Notes: a model not told the origin generated them from the letters alone. Counted from the stretch's first letter, positions 40,048 through 48,953 are shown. The stretch is 52,037 nt of DNA from Thiocystis minor (GCF_016653465.1 NZ_NHSQ01000026.1:1-52037); one strand, 5' to 3'. Translations and numbers: made by a program.

Positions 40048-41258
40048 TGCGACGGGTCGCCGTGACCGGCTTGGGCTGCATCTGCTCCCAGGGTCGCGAT
40101 GTGGATGAATTCTCCCAGGCCCTCAGCTCTGGCACCAGCGGGATCGGCGCACTGACGATCGTCCCCACCGAGCGGACGGTCTGCAAAGTGGCGGCCGAGG
40201 TGCACGGATATGATCCGGACGATTGGCTTATGCCCCAAGAGTCACAGCGCCTGGATCGATTCGCTCAGTTCGCGGTCATTGCCGGTCGTGAGGCAATGCG
40301 GGCCGCCGGCTTCGTTCCCAGCCGCGAGCAAGGCCTGCGCAGCGCGGTCGTCATGGGCAGCGGCATCGGCGGGCTGAGCACCTTGGACATCGGCTTCCAG
40401 CGTCTCTACGTCGAGGGACACAACAAGGTCTACCCGCTGAGCGTCCCCAAGGTGATGCTGAACGCCGGAGTCAGTGCCCTGTCGATGCAGTTTGGCATCC
40501 TTGGGCCCTGTTACGCTGTTTCGAGCGCCTGCTCATCCGCCAATCACGCCATTTCCCTGGCCTTCGCCATGGTCCGCAGCGGCCAGGCGGACCTGGCGCT
40601 CACCGGTGGCAGCGAGGCATGTTTGACTTTCGGCATGGTCAAGGCGTGGGAGGCTCTGCGGGTGTTGGCGCCCGATACCTGCCGCCCCTTCAGCAAGGGC
40701 CGCCAAGGTATCGTGCTTGGAGAGGGCGCTGGCGCCCTAATCCTGGAGCCCCTGGATCTGGCACTGGCGCGCGGCGCCACCATCCATGCGGAGCTGGTGG
40801 GATGCGGCCTGTCCTCGGACGCAAGCGACCTTACCCTGCCGGATCCCGACGGTGCCGCTCGTGCCATGCAGGCGGCCCTCTTGGATGCGGGTCTCGCGCC
40901 TGAGCAGGTCAACTACATCAACGCGCACGGCACTGGAACCCCGGCGAACGACGCGAGCGAAACCCGTGCCATCCGTGCGGTATTCGGTGCCCATGCCGGA
41001 CGACTTGCGGTCTCCTCCACTAAGTCCATGCACGGGCATGCCTTGGGCGCGGCTGGCGCCTTGGAGGCAGTCGCGACCATCCAGGCCCTGAAAACCCAGA
41101 TAGCGCCGCCGACCATCAACTATCTGGAGCCCGATCCGGACTGCGATCTAGACTATGTGGCCAACCAGGCCCGTCCCATGCCAATCGAGGTCGCCCTGTC
41201 CAACTCATTCGCCTTCGGTGGCCTCAATGCCGTGGTGGCCTTCCGCCGCTACCCGTGA
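40047..41258 (+). CDS. Beta-ketoacyl-ACP synthase (KAS II/NodE-FabF type)
   Basis: 403 aa condensing enzyme. Catalytic triad: Cys in SSACSSANHAI, His in NAHGTGTPAND and His in STKSMHGHALGAAG; Lys of TKS is present. The C-terminal NSFAFGGLNA is typical. It would extend acyl chains on the ACP encoded just upstream (TGATG overlap). Together they resemble the acpXL-fabF or nodF-nodE pairs that make special acyl chains. The GTG start of lpxB overlaps its stop. Confidence 0.9.
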   Translation: MRRVAVTGLGCICSQGRDVDEFSQALSSGTSGIGALTIVPTERTVCKVAAEVHGYDPDDWLMPQESQRLDRFAQFAVIAGREAMRAAGFVPSREQGLRSAVVMGSGIGGLSTLDIGFQRLYVEGHNKVYPLSVPKVMLNAGVSALSMQFGILGPCYAVSSACSSANHAISLAFAMVRSGQADLALTGGSEACLTFGMVKAWEALRVLAPDTCRPFSKGRQGIVLGEGAGALILEPLDLALARGATIHAELVGCGLSSDASDLTLPDPDGAARAMQAALLDAGLAPEQVNYINAHGTGTPANDASETRAIRAVFGAHAGRLAVSSTKSMHGHALGAAGALEAVATIQALKTQIAPPTINYLEPDPDCDLDYVANQARPMPIEVALSNSFAFGGLNAVVAFRRYP

Positions 41259-42487
41259 GCAGCCCCCTGCGGATTCTAATCAGCGCCGGCGAGGTGTCCG
41301 GAGACCTCTACGCAGCCCAGCTGGTCCGGGCCTTAATGGCAGCCGCTGGCCCGCCGGATTCGCTGGAGATCAAGGCGGTAGCCGGCGAGCGGACCCGCCA
41401 GGCGGGGGCCGCATTGCTAGCGATCTCATCCAGCCGCGCCGCACTTGGCTTCGTCGCGCCGCTGCGGCATCTCGGTCCGGCGCTAACCACGGCGCTGCGA
41501 ATCCGGCATGAGCTCACGCGCTGGCGCCCCCAGGTATGCGTACTGCTGGACTACCCCGGCTTCAACATCCCTCTGTCCGGCATCATCCGGCGAGTCAGTG
41601 CCGCGCCGATCCTCTATTACCTGCCCCCGGAGGAGTGGATCTGGGCGGCCCAGGGCAATCGGCGATTGAACAGGACCGCGCGGGTGGTCGCTAACTGCGA
41701 CTGCCTGCTAACCACGCACGGGATCGATACCGCCTTCTACACAGCCGCCGGCGCTAAGGTGCGCCGCGTCGGTCATCCACTGCTGGAGCTAGTCGACGAG
41801 GAGGGGCTGCGACAGCGTGACATGGCGTCGGACAAAGCCAATTGCGTTGCCCTGCTACCGGCATCCAGACGCCAAGAGCTGGGGCTGCTCTGGCCGGCAT
41901 TGGCGCGGGCTGCGGCCTTGATGGCGCGCGCACGCCCGGAGCTGAAGTTTCTGGTGCCGTTGGCCGCAGCCCACCTGCGACCGGAACTTGTGTGGGCATG
42001 CGCGTCCGCGCAGCGCCGACATCCCGAGCTGGCAGGCCGCTTGTGCCTCGTCGAGCCTACGCCCGAAATCCCCTATCCCACCCTCGCCGTCGCTTGGCGT
42101 GCCGGAGCGGCGCTGAGCAAATCCGGCAGTGTCAGCCTGGAGCTAGCCCTGGCCGGCGTACCGCATCTGGTGGCTTTGCGGATTGATCGAATGACCGAAT
42201 GGGTAGGGCGGCACTTTCTGAAGCTCTCGGAGCAGGATTTCCCCCATGTGGCGCTGCCCAACCTCATCCTCGGCCGCGAGCTGGTGCCCGAGTTCAAGCT
42301 GCACGCGATCGATCCAGTGCGGATGGCCGCTACGGGTCTCGCGCTGCTCGATCCGGCAAGCTCGGCCCGGGCGGCCCAGCTCAGTGGCTTCGACGAACTG
42401 CGGACGGCCTTGGGTGGCGCGGGTGCCGCCGCACGCAGCGCCCGCATCATCCTGGAGATGGCTCAGGGCAGTGCCTCAGCAGCGTGA
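41255..42487 (+). CDS. lpxB: Lipid-A-disaccharide synthase (LpxB)
   Basis: 410 aa, GT19. LpxB joins UDP-diacyl-GlcN and lipid X at the inner membrane. Motifs: ISAGEVSGDLYAAQL, DYPGFNIPL, GHPLLELV, LLPASRRQEL, SGSVSLELALAGVPHLV and PNLILGRELVPEF. The segment PPEEWIWA replaces the common SPSVWAWR, a difference near the acceptor site. A GTG start overlaps the KAS stop. Translational coupling of ACP, KAS and LpxB argues that the acyl chain made here ends up on an LpxB product. Its 3' end overlaps a P450 relic by 12 bases. Confidence 0.9.
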   Translation: MSSPLRILISAGEVSGDLYAAQLVRALMAAAGPPDSLEIKAVAGERTRQAGAALLAISSSRAALGFVAPLRHLGPALTTALRIRHELTRWRPQVCVLLDYPGFNIPLSGIIRRVSAAPILYYLPPEEWIWAAQGNRRLNRTARVVANCDCLLTTHGIDTAFYTAAGAKVRRVGHPLLELVDEEGLRQRDMASDKANCVALLPASRRQELGLLWPALARAAALMARARPELKFLVPLAAAHLRPELVWACASAQRRHPELAGRLCLVEPTPEIPYPTLAVAWRAGAALSKSGSVSLELALAGVPHLVALRIDRMTEWVGRHFLKLSEQDFPHVALPNLILGRELVPEFKLHAIDPVRMAATGLALLDPASSARAAQLSGFDELRTALGGAGAAARSARIILEMAQGSASAA

Positions 42488-42741
42488 CAGAAGCATCGGC
42501 AGCCCGTAGCGGGGACGCAGAGTCAGGCGCTTCAAGGGCTCTACCACCGCGCCGGGTCGCAGGTCCAGGCGAAAACGCTGGGCGCTCATCGCCAGGGCGC
42601 GGACCAGCTCTTGCGTGGCGAAACCGGCGCAGGGACAGACCCGCAGTCCCGCGCCAAAGGGGATGTAAACACTGGTTGCTGTGGTTGCTGTGCGGTTCGC
42701 CGGCATCAAGGAAGCGCTCCGGCCGGAAGGTGATTGGTTTT
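42476..42741 (-). pseudogene. Cytochrome P450 C-terminal fragment (inverted copy)
   Basis: The minus strand reads KPITFRPERFLDAG, then after a 1-bp insertion near 42663 YIPFGAGLRVCPCAGF and on to LTLRPRYGLPMLLSRC. This is nearly the same as the last 85 residues of the intact P450 at 47339-48688, and the DNA matches at roughly nine of ten positions. The glycine after the heme-ligand Cys-Pro has become Cys. The 5' four-fifths are missing. It lies in the upstream region of the GT39 gene, opposite strand. Confidence 0.88.
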
Positions 42742-42769
42742 GTACTGTACTGAGCGTCGCGACAAAGAC

Positions 42770-44470
42770 ATGACACGTATCACAGGTGCAGACCCCATTG
42801 TTTATTTCGCCCCCTGGGCGCTGCTTCTCGTCGCCTTAGCGCTTGCTGATTCTACGCAGTTGTGGGACCGTGACGAAGCCTACTACGCCCGCACCGCTGT
42901 GGAGATGCTGCATGGAGGCGATTGGCTCATTCCCCACTTCAACAGTGAAACCTTTGCCCACAAGCCCCCACTGGGGTATTGGCTGATATCACTCTCCATG
43001 GTCGCGCTCGGCGAGAGCGAGCTTGCCGCGAGGCTTTGCTCGGCCTTAGCGCTACTGGCCACCGCGCTTCTCACCCGACGAATTGCGGCCAGACTCTTCG
43101 ACGCGGAAACGGGGCGGTGGTCCGCCGTCATCCTGATGACCGCTATCTTGCCGCTGATCCTTGGATCGCTGGCCATGCTTGACATGGTCCTGCTGATGTT
43201 CATCACGCTGGGCATTTGGGCCTTCGTGGAGCAAATCCATCAGCCAAAACCTTGGTGGCGGTCTGGACTCTGGATGACAGTGGCCATGGGCGGGTCGATG
43301 CTGACCAAGTTTCCGATCGGACCAGTCGTGCTCATGTCAATGGTTCTGACCTCGTTGGCGATCGGGCGCCGGTCTGTCTGGGCAGGGCCGCTGCCACTCT
43401 TGGCGACAGCGGCGGCCATGATCCTTGGGCTAGCGATCTTCCTCGCTTGGGCGATTCCCGCGGACTTGGCCTCGGGAGGGAAGATGCTCGAGGTGGGACT
43501 GGTACAGCAAGTATTGTCAAAGGTGGTGCATCCCATGGAAGGCCATGGTGCGAGCAGCCTGGGCGGTTACCTTGCCTTGCTGCCGGTCTATGCCCCGGTG
43601 CTGGTCATCGGTTTCTTCCCCTGGGCAATCCATCTTCCGGCGAGTCTAGCGGCGCTGCTATACAGGGACATCGGTGGAGTCCGAGCAAGGGCTATCCTCT
43701 GGGGATGGATTGCTCCGACCTTCGTGATGTTCAGCCTGGCTGCAACGAAGTTGCCTCACTACATCCTTCCCCTGTTTCCGGCGGTGGCAATTTTGGTTGC
43801 CGCGACGCTGACCGCCCACAGGCACGGACAGCTATCGGACGGAAGCCGTGCCTGGCTGCGGGGTGGGGCCTATCTGTTCGGCGTCATGGCGGCAATCTCC
43901 ATGGCGGCCCTGCCTGTCATTGGCTGGGTCAGCGGCGGAGCCCAGACCTTGGCTCAAGCCTTGGTGCCGGCAATCGCCCTGGCACTGAGCGCCGCCGCAG
44001 TCATCCGCTGGCAGCTTCGCGAACAGCTCCAGCCCGTCAACCTCATGCTCATGATCGCGACGCCACTCATCCTGTTCGCGTCGGTCTATCTGGTGGTCCT
44101 GCCATTGGAGTCGCGGATCAAGCCCGGCCCCGCCATCGCTAGCCTGCTGACGCCGCGAATCGATCCCGGCACGCTGGTGTATGCGCACGGCTACCGTGAG
44201 CCAGGCCTGGTTTTCTACCTGCGTCGCCCCGTGGAAAACCCAATCCGCGAGCTGCCCGAATCGGCCCAGGCTATCGCCGCTTGGTCTAAGGAGTCCACGC
44301 CGGCGATGCTCATCGTTCCAGAGCAGGAACTGGCCACCATCGAGGCCCAAACGGGTCCCCTCGATCTCGCGCGGCTCGGCTCGGTGACGACGGTCAATTT
44401 CAACGATCACGCCCGCGAATCCCGCCTGCTCCTTGTGGCGCGCCGGCTGCCGGCCGTCATGTCGCCTTGA
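42770..44470 (+). CDS. GT39-family (ArnT-like) membrane glycosyltransferase
   Basis: 566 aa with about twelve hydrophobic helices. The first loop has the catalytic acid pair of the family (LWDRDEAYYARTAVEMLHGGDWLIPHFN), and HKPPLGYWL and KLPHYILPLFPA are typical of ArnT/PMT_2. ArnT enzymes move a sugar from undecaprenyl phosphate to lipid A on the periplasmic side. The C-terminal domain is soluble. Start at ATG 42770; GTG/ATG codons upstream lie in the P450 relic. The sugar is unknown; no arnABCD genes are present. Confidence 0.85.
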   Translation: MTRITGADPIVYFAPWALLLVALALADSTQLWDRDEAYYARTAVEMLHGGDWLIPHFNSETFAHKPPLGYWLISLSMVALGESELAARLCSALALLATALLTRRIAARLFDAETGRWSAVILMTAILPLILGSLAMLDMVLLMFITLGIWAFVEQIHQPKPWWRSGLWMTVAMGGSMLTKFPIGPVVLMSMVLTSLAIGRRSVWAGPLPLLATAAAMILGLAIFLAWAIPADLASGGKMLEVGLVQQVLSKVVHPMEGHGASSLGGYLALLPVYAPVLVIGFFPWAIHLPASLAALLYRDIGGVRARAILWGWIAPTFVMFSLAATKLPHYILPLFPAVAILVAATLTAHRHGQLSDGSRAWLRGGAYLFGVMAAISMAALPVIGWVSGGAQTLAQALVPAIALALSAAAVIRWQLREQLQPVNLMLMIATPLILFASVYLVVLPLESRIKPGPAIASLLTPRIDPGTLVYAHGYREPGLVFYLRRPVENPIRELPESAQAIAAWSKESTPAMLIVPEQELATIEAQTGPLDLARLGSVTTVNFNDHARESRLLLVARRLPAVMSP

Positions 44471-44483
44471 GGGATCAAGGCCG

Positions 44484-45323
44484 CTATGGCGAATCAGCCG
44501 GCACTTGCCGGCGTAAAAGGATCTTGGCGTAGCGCAGAAAGAAGTAGAAGCCCGACATGCCGCAGCCGATCAGACCCTTCGAGCCATCCAGAAACCCCAG
44601 TTGCACCAGATAGCGGTGCAGAAACACCAGCCAGGGCTCCAGGCTCACGCCAAACAGGACTCGCAACAGGGGCGTGTCGGCGTCCCTGGCGGCAATGAGG
44701 TCCGTATAGCGGTCCAGCTTGGCCAGTTGATGACTCAGGCTGTCGTAGGGGCGGTGCAGGATGCAACCGTCCAAGTGACCCGCTCGGCCCCGGATCAGGC
44801 GCAGGGATTCATGTATGCAGTCCGCGTCCCAGCGGGCCCGATTACGGCGCACCAGGCGCAGCTTGCGCTCACCCAGCCAGGGACCATAGTTCACCCAACG
44901 CCCCAGATAGAGTGTGACGCGGCGCAACCAGAAACCATCGGGGGACGGATCGTCGCCGTGAGCCAGCAGATGCCGAATGCCGTCCCACGCAATCGGATCC
45001 AGCCATTCGTCCGCATCAAGACAGAGCAGCCACTCGCCCCGCGCCTGCTCAAGTGCGAACTGCTTCTGCGAGCCGTAGCCGTCAAAATCGCGGTGCAGTG
45101 TCCTGGCGCCAGCTACCCGGGCGATCTCCAGAGTCCCATCGGTGCTGCCCGAATCCACCAGCAGGATCTCGTCCGCGAGACCTTCAACCGATTCCAGACA
45201 GCGCGACAGGCTGGACGCCGCGTTGAGGGTGATCAGCACAAGCGATAGTCTCACCCCTTGGCGGTCGGGAGTCTCGCCGGAGGGGATGGAGACCGAAGAT
45301 TGAAAGTGGGCGAGAGCGGACAT
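44484..45323 (-). CDS. GT2-family glycosyltransferase (WaaE/KdtX-like)
   Basis: 279 aa. GT-A fold with SLVLITLNAASSLSRCLES, LVDSGSTDGTLEIA, DGYGSQKQFAL and LCLDADEW (DXD-like), then FWLRRVTLYLGRWVNYG and a C-terminal basic, membrane-associated part. Members such as WaaE add a beta-glucose to the LPS inner core. It converges on the GT39 gene (14-bp gap) and is divergent from the IPTL-CTERM gene. There is no good Shine-Dalgarno at ATG 45323. Confidence 0.85.
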   Translation of the reverse strand: MSALAHFQSSVSIPSGETPDRQGVRLSLVLITLNAASSLSRCLESVEGLADEILLVDSGSTDGTLEIARVAGARTLHRDFDGYGSQKQFALEQARGEWLLCLDADEWLDPIAWDGIRHLLAHGDDPSPDGFWLRRVTLYLGRWVNYGPWLGERKLRLVRRNRARWDADCIHESLRLIRGRAGHLDGCILHRPYDSLSHQLAKLDRYTDLIAARDADTPLLRVLFGVSLEPWLVFLHRYLVQLGFLDGSKGLIGCGMSGFYFFLRYAKILLRRQVPADSP

Positions 45324-45466
45324 AGGGAAAAGGTGCCAATATGACGGACGATGAAAAGCTTGAGTATTTTTTCGTCCGATCCAGGTGATAATGGCTAGCC
45401 AAAGATGCTAGATTAAACGCCCATGCGGTTACCCTCTACGGTATAACTCTTCAGAGGAAGGTTAAA

Positions 45467-46225
45467 GTGAAGTCAAATTCATCTGCTGTGATCAGATTCC
45501 TCGCCATTGCCACCCTCTCGGCCGGTTCTGGCTCTGGATTGGCTCAAGTCGACTGCACCGTCTCGGGTGGGGATGGGGTGACCCAATCCGCTAGGGGTCC
45601 TGACACCGGTGTTACCTGGAAACTTCGCTATAGTCCCAGTCAAGGAGGAGGATTTGCGCAGATCCTGACTGGGACAGACGGGTTCGTCTGCCAGAGTTCG
45701 GTTACCTTGACCGACACCAGTCTGGAGCTGCCTGATTGTGGCCTGAGTTTTTCGAGGAGGAGCGGCAGCGATCTGTTCCATTCCGGCAGTTTCACCAACG
45801 GGCATGGGACCGGATCGGGCTATCTGGTGGACACGAACGGAGACGGGCTGGCGGACACTCTGGCGCTGCGGCTGGCCTACCCGGGCGCACCGGATTTGCG
45901 TATGGATATCCCCCTGAAATACTATCCGGACGCACGTACCCCCACCCACTGGCTGTTGCCGCTCCAGCTCCCCTATGGCGGCGGACGGACCTTCAACATC
46001 GGCTTCAACTATTACACGCCGGTCGACGCCCAAAATCAGAGAATCGATATTGAGTGCCCCGGCGGCCCGACCGTCTCGACGGGGCTGGCCGCAGCCATCA
46101 GTCCCAGCGGCATCCCCACACTGTCCTTCTGGGGATACGCCGTCATGATCCTGCTCCTGGCGTTCGCTGGCATCGGCGTGCTGCGCAATCGCGGCTTCGG
46201 CGACGATCTCCATCTGCGCGCTTGA
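45467..46225 (+). CDS. IPTL-CTERM sorting-signal protein
   Basis: 252 aa. Signal peptide (IRFLAIATLSAGSGSGLAQ, cleavage near residue 27), a central domain without known match containing paired Cys (DCTVSGG, ELPDCGLSF), and at the C-terminus the tripartite IPTLSFWG motif, hydrophobic helix (YAVMILLLAFAGIGVL) and basic RNRGF. IPTL-CTERM proteins are thought to be processed by exosortase-type enzymes and displayed on the surface. GTG start behind AGAGGAAGG. No exosortase gene is in the window. Confidence 0.85.
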   Translation: MKSNSSAVIRFLAIATLSAGSGSGLAQVDCTVSGGDGVTQSARGPDTGVTWKLRYSPSQGGGFAQILTGTDGFVCQSSVTLTDTSLELPDCGLSFSRRSGSDLFHSGSFTNGHGTGSGYLVDTNGDGLADTLALRLAYPGAPDLRMDIPLKYYPDARTPTHWLLPLQLPYGGGRTFNIGFNYYTPVDAQNQRIDIECPGGPTVSTGLAAAISPSGIPTLSFWGYAVMILLLAFAGIGVLRNRGFGDDLHLRA

Positions 46226-46316
46226 CTTCCCAGGCGTCCGCGATTCTCTCTCCGATCTGGCGCGGCAGTTCCGCGCTGTCGATCGGAGCGGTTGCCCATC
46301 ACCGAGGAATACCCCT

Positions 46317-46535
46317 TTGAGCATCTTCTGGAAAGAATCCGTCGTCTTCCTGAAGCTATGGTTGCTGTTGCTGCTCACCTACCTCATGGGCGTGCTGGCA
46401 TTCGACTTGACCTTCTATGGGTGGATCGACCTGCGCCAGGACGCCATCGCCCGCCTCATCTACCTTCCGCTCGTGCAGACGGTCGCTTTTCAGCTTCTCA
46501 CCTACCCCAGGCGCCACAAGCCCCAGGTGCAATAG
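46317..46535 (+). CDS. Small two-helix membrane protein
   Basis: 72 aa from a TTG start with GAGGAA upstream. Two hydrophobic segments (VVFLKLWLLLLLTYLMGVLAF and ARLIYLPLVQTVAFQLL) flank a short polar loop (YGWIDLRQD); the tail is basic. No family recognised. It lies 91 bp after the IPTL-CTERM gene and could be co-transcribed with it. Confidence 0.5.
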   Translation: MSIFWKESVVFLKLWLLLLLTYLMGVLAFDLTFYGWIDLRQDAIARLIYLPLVQTVAFQLLTYPRRHKPQVQ

Positions 46536-46620
46536 TTCGGCAGGAATGAGCCTCGGTCCCGATCATGGGTCGCGCGGCAACGCCCTGGACTAGTCCATTC
46601 CCGTCGATTCAGTCCGGCGC

Positions 46621-47340
46621 TCAGCCGGACAGCGACGCTCCGGGACGCCCTGAGACAAGCCCCCGCAGCCGCTCCTCAAGTGCGTTCATCCGCTGCTCCA
46701 GCTCGCGCGCGAGCTGTTCCAGATCGGCCGGCCCGGCCTCGCGCGGTATCCACAGCGGCGCTCCGACCACCCCATCCACCCGCGAGAACGGCAGCGGAAG
46801 CACGAACCGATCCCAGTGGCTGCGCAGTCCTAGCCCCCAGTGAGCGATGCTTGCCGCCGGAACCAGGGGGCAACCCGTCAGCCGTGCCAGCGCCAGCGGG
46901 CCTTGTTTCATACGCCGCGCCGGGCCGCTCGGACCATCGGGAAAGAGCCCGAGCGAGCGGCCTTGCCGTAAGTGCCCGGCAAGCTGCCGCAGAGCGGCGA
47001 GGGACTGGTAGCGGCTGTCGCCGGTGATCGATTCGACGCCCAAGTGGCGCGCGACCGCGGCGCCGATCTGCCCATCCCGCGTCGGGCTGGCCAGGGTGAC
47101 GATGCCCTGCTCGGCGGCGGTCTGCACCGCCAGCAGTAATTGGGAATGCCAGATGACGAAGATGAAAGGCTGGCCGGCGTCGGCCAGGCGGATGAAGTGG
47201 TGTCGGTCGTGCAGTCTGACCCGCAGACTGCTGATCAGAGAGCGACCAAGCGGGGCCAACAGGGCGATAATAGCCTGGTCACCCCGGCGCAAACCGCCGA
47301 TCCGATCCGATTCAACCCGCTTGGAAGAGCCTTCGACCAT
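46621..47340 (-). CDS. DUF374 lysophospholipid/lipid A-type acyltransferase
   Basis: 239 aa of the DUF374 (LPLAT-like) family. FVIWHSQLLL holds the WH dyad that stands for the HxxxxD-type active site, with SPTRDGQIGAAVA, LGLFPDGPSGPAR and LVPAASIAHWGL following in family order. Such proteins are thought to acylate lipid A precursors or other glycolipids. The ATG shares two bases with the ATG of the P450 on the other strand (CATG at 47338-47341), so the genes are strictly divergent with no intergenic DNA. Confidence 0.82.
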   Translation of the reverse strand: MVEGSSKRVESDRIGGLRRGDQAIIALLAPLGRSLISSLRVRLHDRHHFIRLADAGQPFIFVIWHSQLLLAVQTAAEQGIVTLASPTRDGQIGAAVARHLGVESITGDSRYQSLAALRQLAGHLRQGRSLGLFPDGPSGPARRMKQGPLALARLTGCPLVPAASIAHWGLGLRSHWDRFVLPLPFSRVDGVVGAPLWIPREAGPADLEQLARELEQRMNALEERLRGLVSGRPGASLSG

Positions 47341-48688
47341 GTCTCACCCCTGTCCTGCTATGCCCGCTCGTCCACTCGCTCCCTGGCAATGGCTGACCGC
47401 CGCGCGCGACAACAGTCTTTCAATCTGGCACCAGGGGGCCTTCACTGAATTGCTCATGCACCGGCGACTGCCCGGCCGCGACCTTTGGGTGCTGAATAAC
47501 CCAGGCGACGTCCGTCAGGTGCTGGTACGCGAGGCAGAGTACTATATCAAGAGTGCCGAGACTTGGCGTCCGCTCCGACCGTTGCTGGGCAGATCGCTTT
47601 TCATCAGCGAGGATGAAGACTGGCGACTGCGTCGCCGGGCCATCGCCCCGCTGTTGACCGGCCACGAACGGCTGCATGCCTATGAGGGGTTGATGATCGA
47701 GGCGGTGGACGAGATGCTCTCCCGCTGGGAGATGCTGGAACAGGGTGCCGAGCTGGAGATGTCCTGGGAGTGCACCCGTCTGGCGGCAGAAGTGGTCAGC
47801 CGCGCCCTGTTCAGCTTCCGGTTGGAGGGGCACGCTCGCACCGTCTACGAGGCGCTCAATCGCTACCAGGACACCCTCGGCCGGCTGGACCTCATGAGCC
47901 TGCTGGGACTGCCGAGCTGGCTGCCCCGTCCGGGCGAGCGCGAAGCCCGGCGTGCGGTCGTTCGGCTGGAAGGGGTGGTCGAGACGATCCTGGAAGCGGT
48001 CCGCCGCCGCGGAGGCGGCGATCACCGGGACCTGCCTGGCCTGCTCATGAGAGCCGATACAAAGGGGCATGAGACCCTCAACTCCACCCAGGTGCGCGAC
48101 GAATTCATGCTCGCCCTGCTCGCGGGGCACGAGACCACCGCGAATGCCCTGTGTTGGGCCTACTACCTGCTAAGCCAGGACGAGAGGGTTCGCAGCGCCC
48201 TGGAGACCGAGGTCGACCGTGAGCTCGCCGGCGCAACCCCAACGCCGGGTGACCTGGCGCGGCTGCCCTACGTCAGCGCTGTGGTCAGCGAGGTTTTGCG
48301 CCTCTACCCGCCCATCTACCAGTTCACGCGCCAAGCGCGTGGCGAGAGCCGGCTCGGTCAACGCACCCTGGCCACCGGCTCGCTGTTGGTGATCTCTCCC
48401 TGGCTGCTGCACCGGCATCACCGGTTCTGGAAGCAGCCCCATGCTTTCCAGCCGGAACGCTTCCTTGATGCCGGCGGACGGCGCCGCAACCAGTGCTACA
48501 TTCCCTTTGGTGCGGGACCGCGGGTCTGTCCTGGCGCCGGTTTCGCCATGCAAGAGCTGGTCTGCGCCGTGGCGATGAGCGCTCAGCGTTTTCGCCTGGA
48601 CCTGCGACCCGGCGCGGTGGTGGAGCCCCTAGGGCGCCTGACCTTGCGTCCCCGCTACGGGCTGCCGATGCTTCTGTCTCGCCGCTGA
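47339..48688 (+). CDS. Cytochrome P450
   Basis: 449 aa. I-helix LLAGHETTANAL, K-helix EVLR with the ERR-type PERF, and heme loop FGAGPRVCPGAGFAMQEL with the Cys ligand are all present, so the enzyme looks active. The N-terminal WxxxR pattern in DWRLRRRAIAPLL fits the bacterial class close to CYP102/fatty-acid type enzymes. Redox partners are not encoded nearby. Given the context, a fatty-acyl hydroxylase is plausible but inferred. Start ATG 47339 after GGAAGAG; the frame is open upstream to 47024 on top of the DUF374 gene. Confidence 0.88.
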   Translation: MSHPCPAMPARPLAPWQWLTAARDNSLSIWHQGAFTELLMHRRLPGRDLWVLNNPGDVRQVLVREAEYYIKSAETWRPLRPLLGRSLFISEDEDWRLRRRAIAPLLTGHERLHAYEGLMIEAVDEMLSRWEMLEQGAELEMSWECTRLAAEVVSRALFSFRLEGHARTVYEALNRYQDTLGRLDLMSLLGLPSWLPRPGEREARRAVVRLEGVVETILEAVRRRGGGDHRDLPGLLMRADTKGHETLNSTQVRDEFMLALLAGHETTANALCWAYYLLSQDERVRSALETEVDRELAGATPTPGDLARLPYVSAVVSEVLRLYPPIYQFTRQARGESRLGQRTLATGSLLVISPWLLHRHHRFWKQPHAFQPERFLDAGGRRRNQCYIPFGAGPRVCPGAGFAMQELVCAVAMSAQRFRLDLRPGAVVEPLGRLTLRPRYGLPMLLSRR

Positions 48689-48953
48689 GGCGCTGTGTTG
48701 GCTCTCACTTTATTCAACCGGCCGTTTCTCAAATTATTTCCCGGCGGGTGCCGTCCACTTTCCCACACTGATCGCACCGGTGGATCAGCGTTGGCAGGCG
48801 GAACAGCACGGACATAGGTGATGACTGCATTGGTAGTCGCGGCATGTGGGGGGCAAAATGGAAGTAAGTCGTCGAAGTCGAACAGCTCAAGCTGAGTGTG
48901 GGTCGCTGGGGCTGGTGCGCACGCGAAGTGCTCGCGCAGCACCATGCACCGCG
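48689..48953. other. Gap between P450 and Tn3 relic
   Basis: 265 bp with no gene I can support. A minus-strand frame (HRCDQCGKVDGTRR) has a CxxC pair but no recognisable family. It is probably transposon debris. Confidence 0.4.

Noticed and set aside
45360-45440. Sigma54 promoter before the IPTL-CTERM gene
   Set aside because: TGGC and TGC are present but the GG-to-GC spacing is 12 instead of 10.
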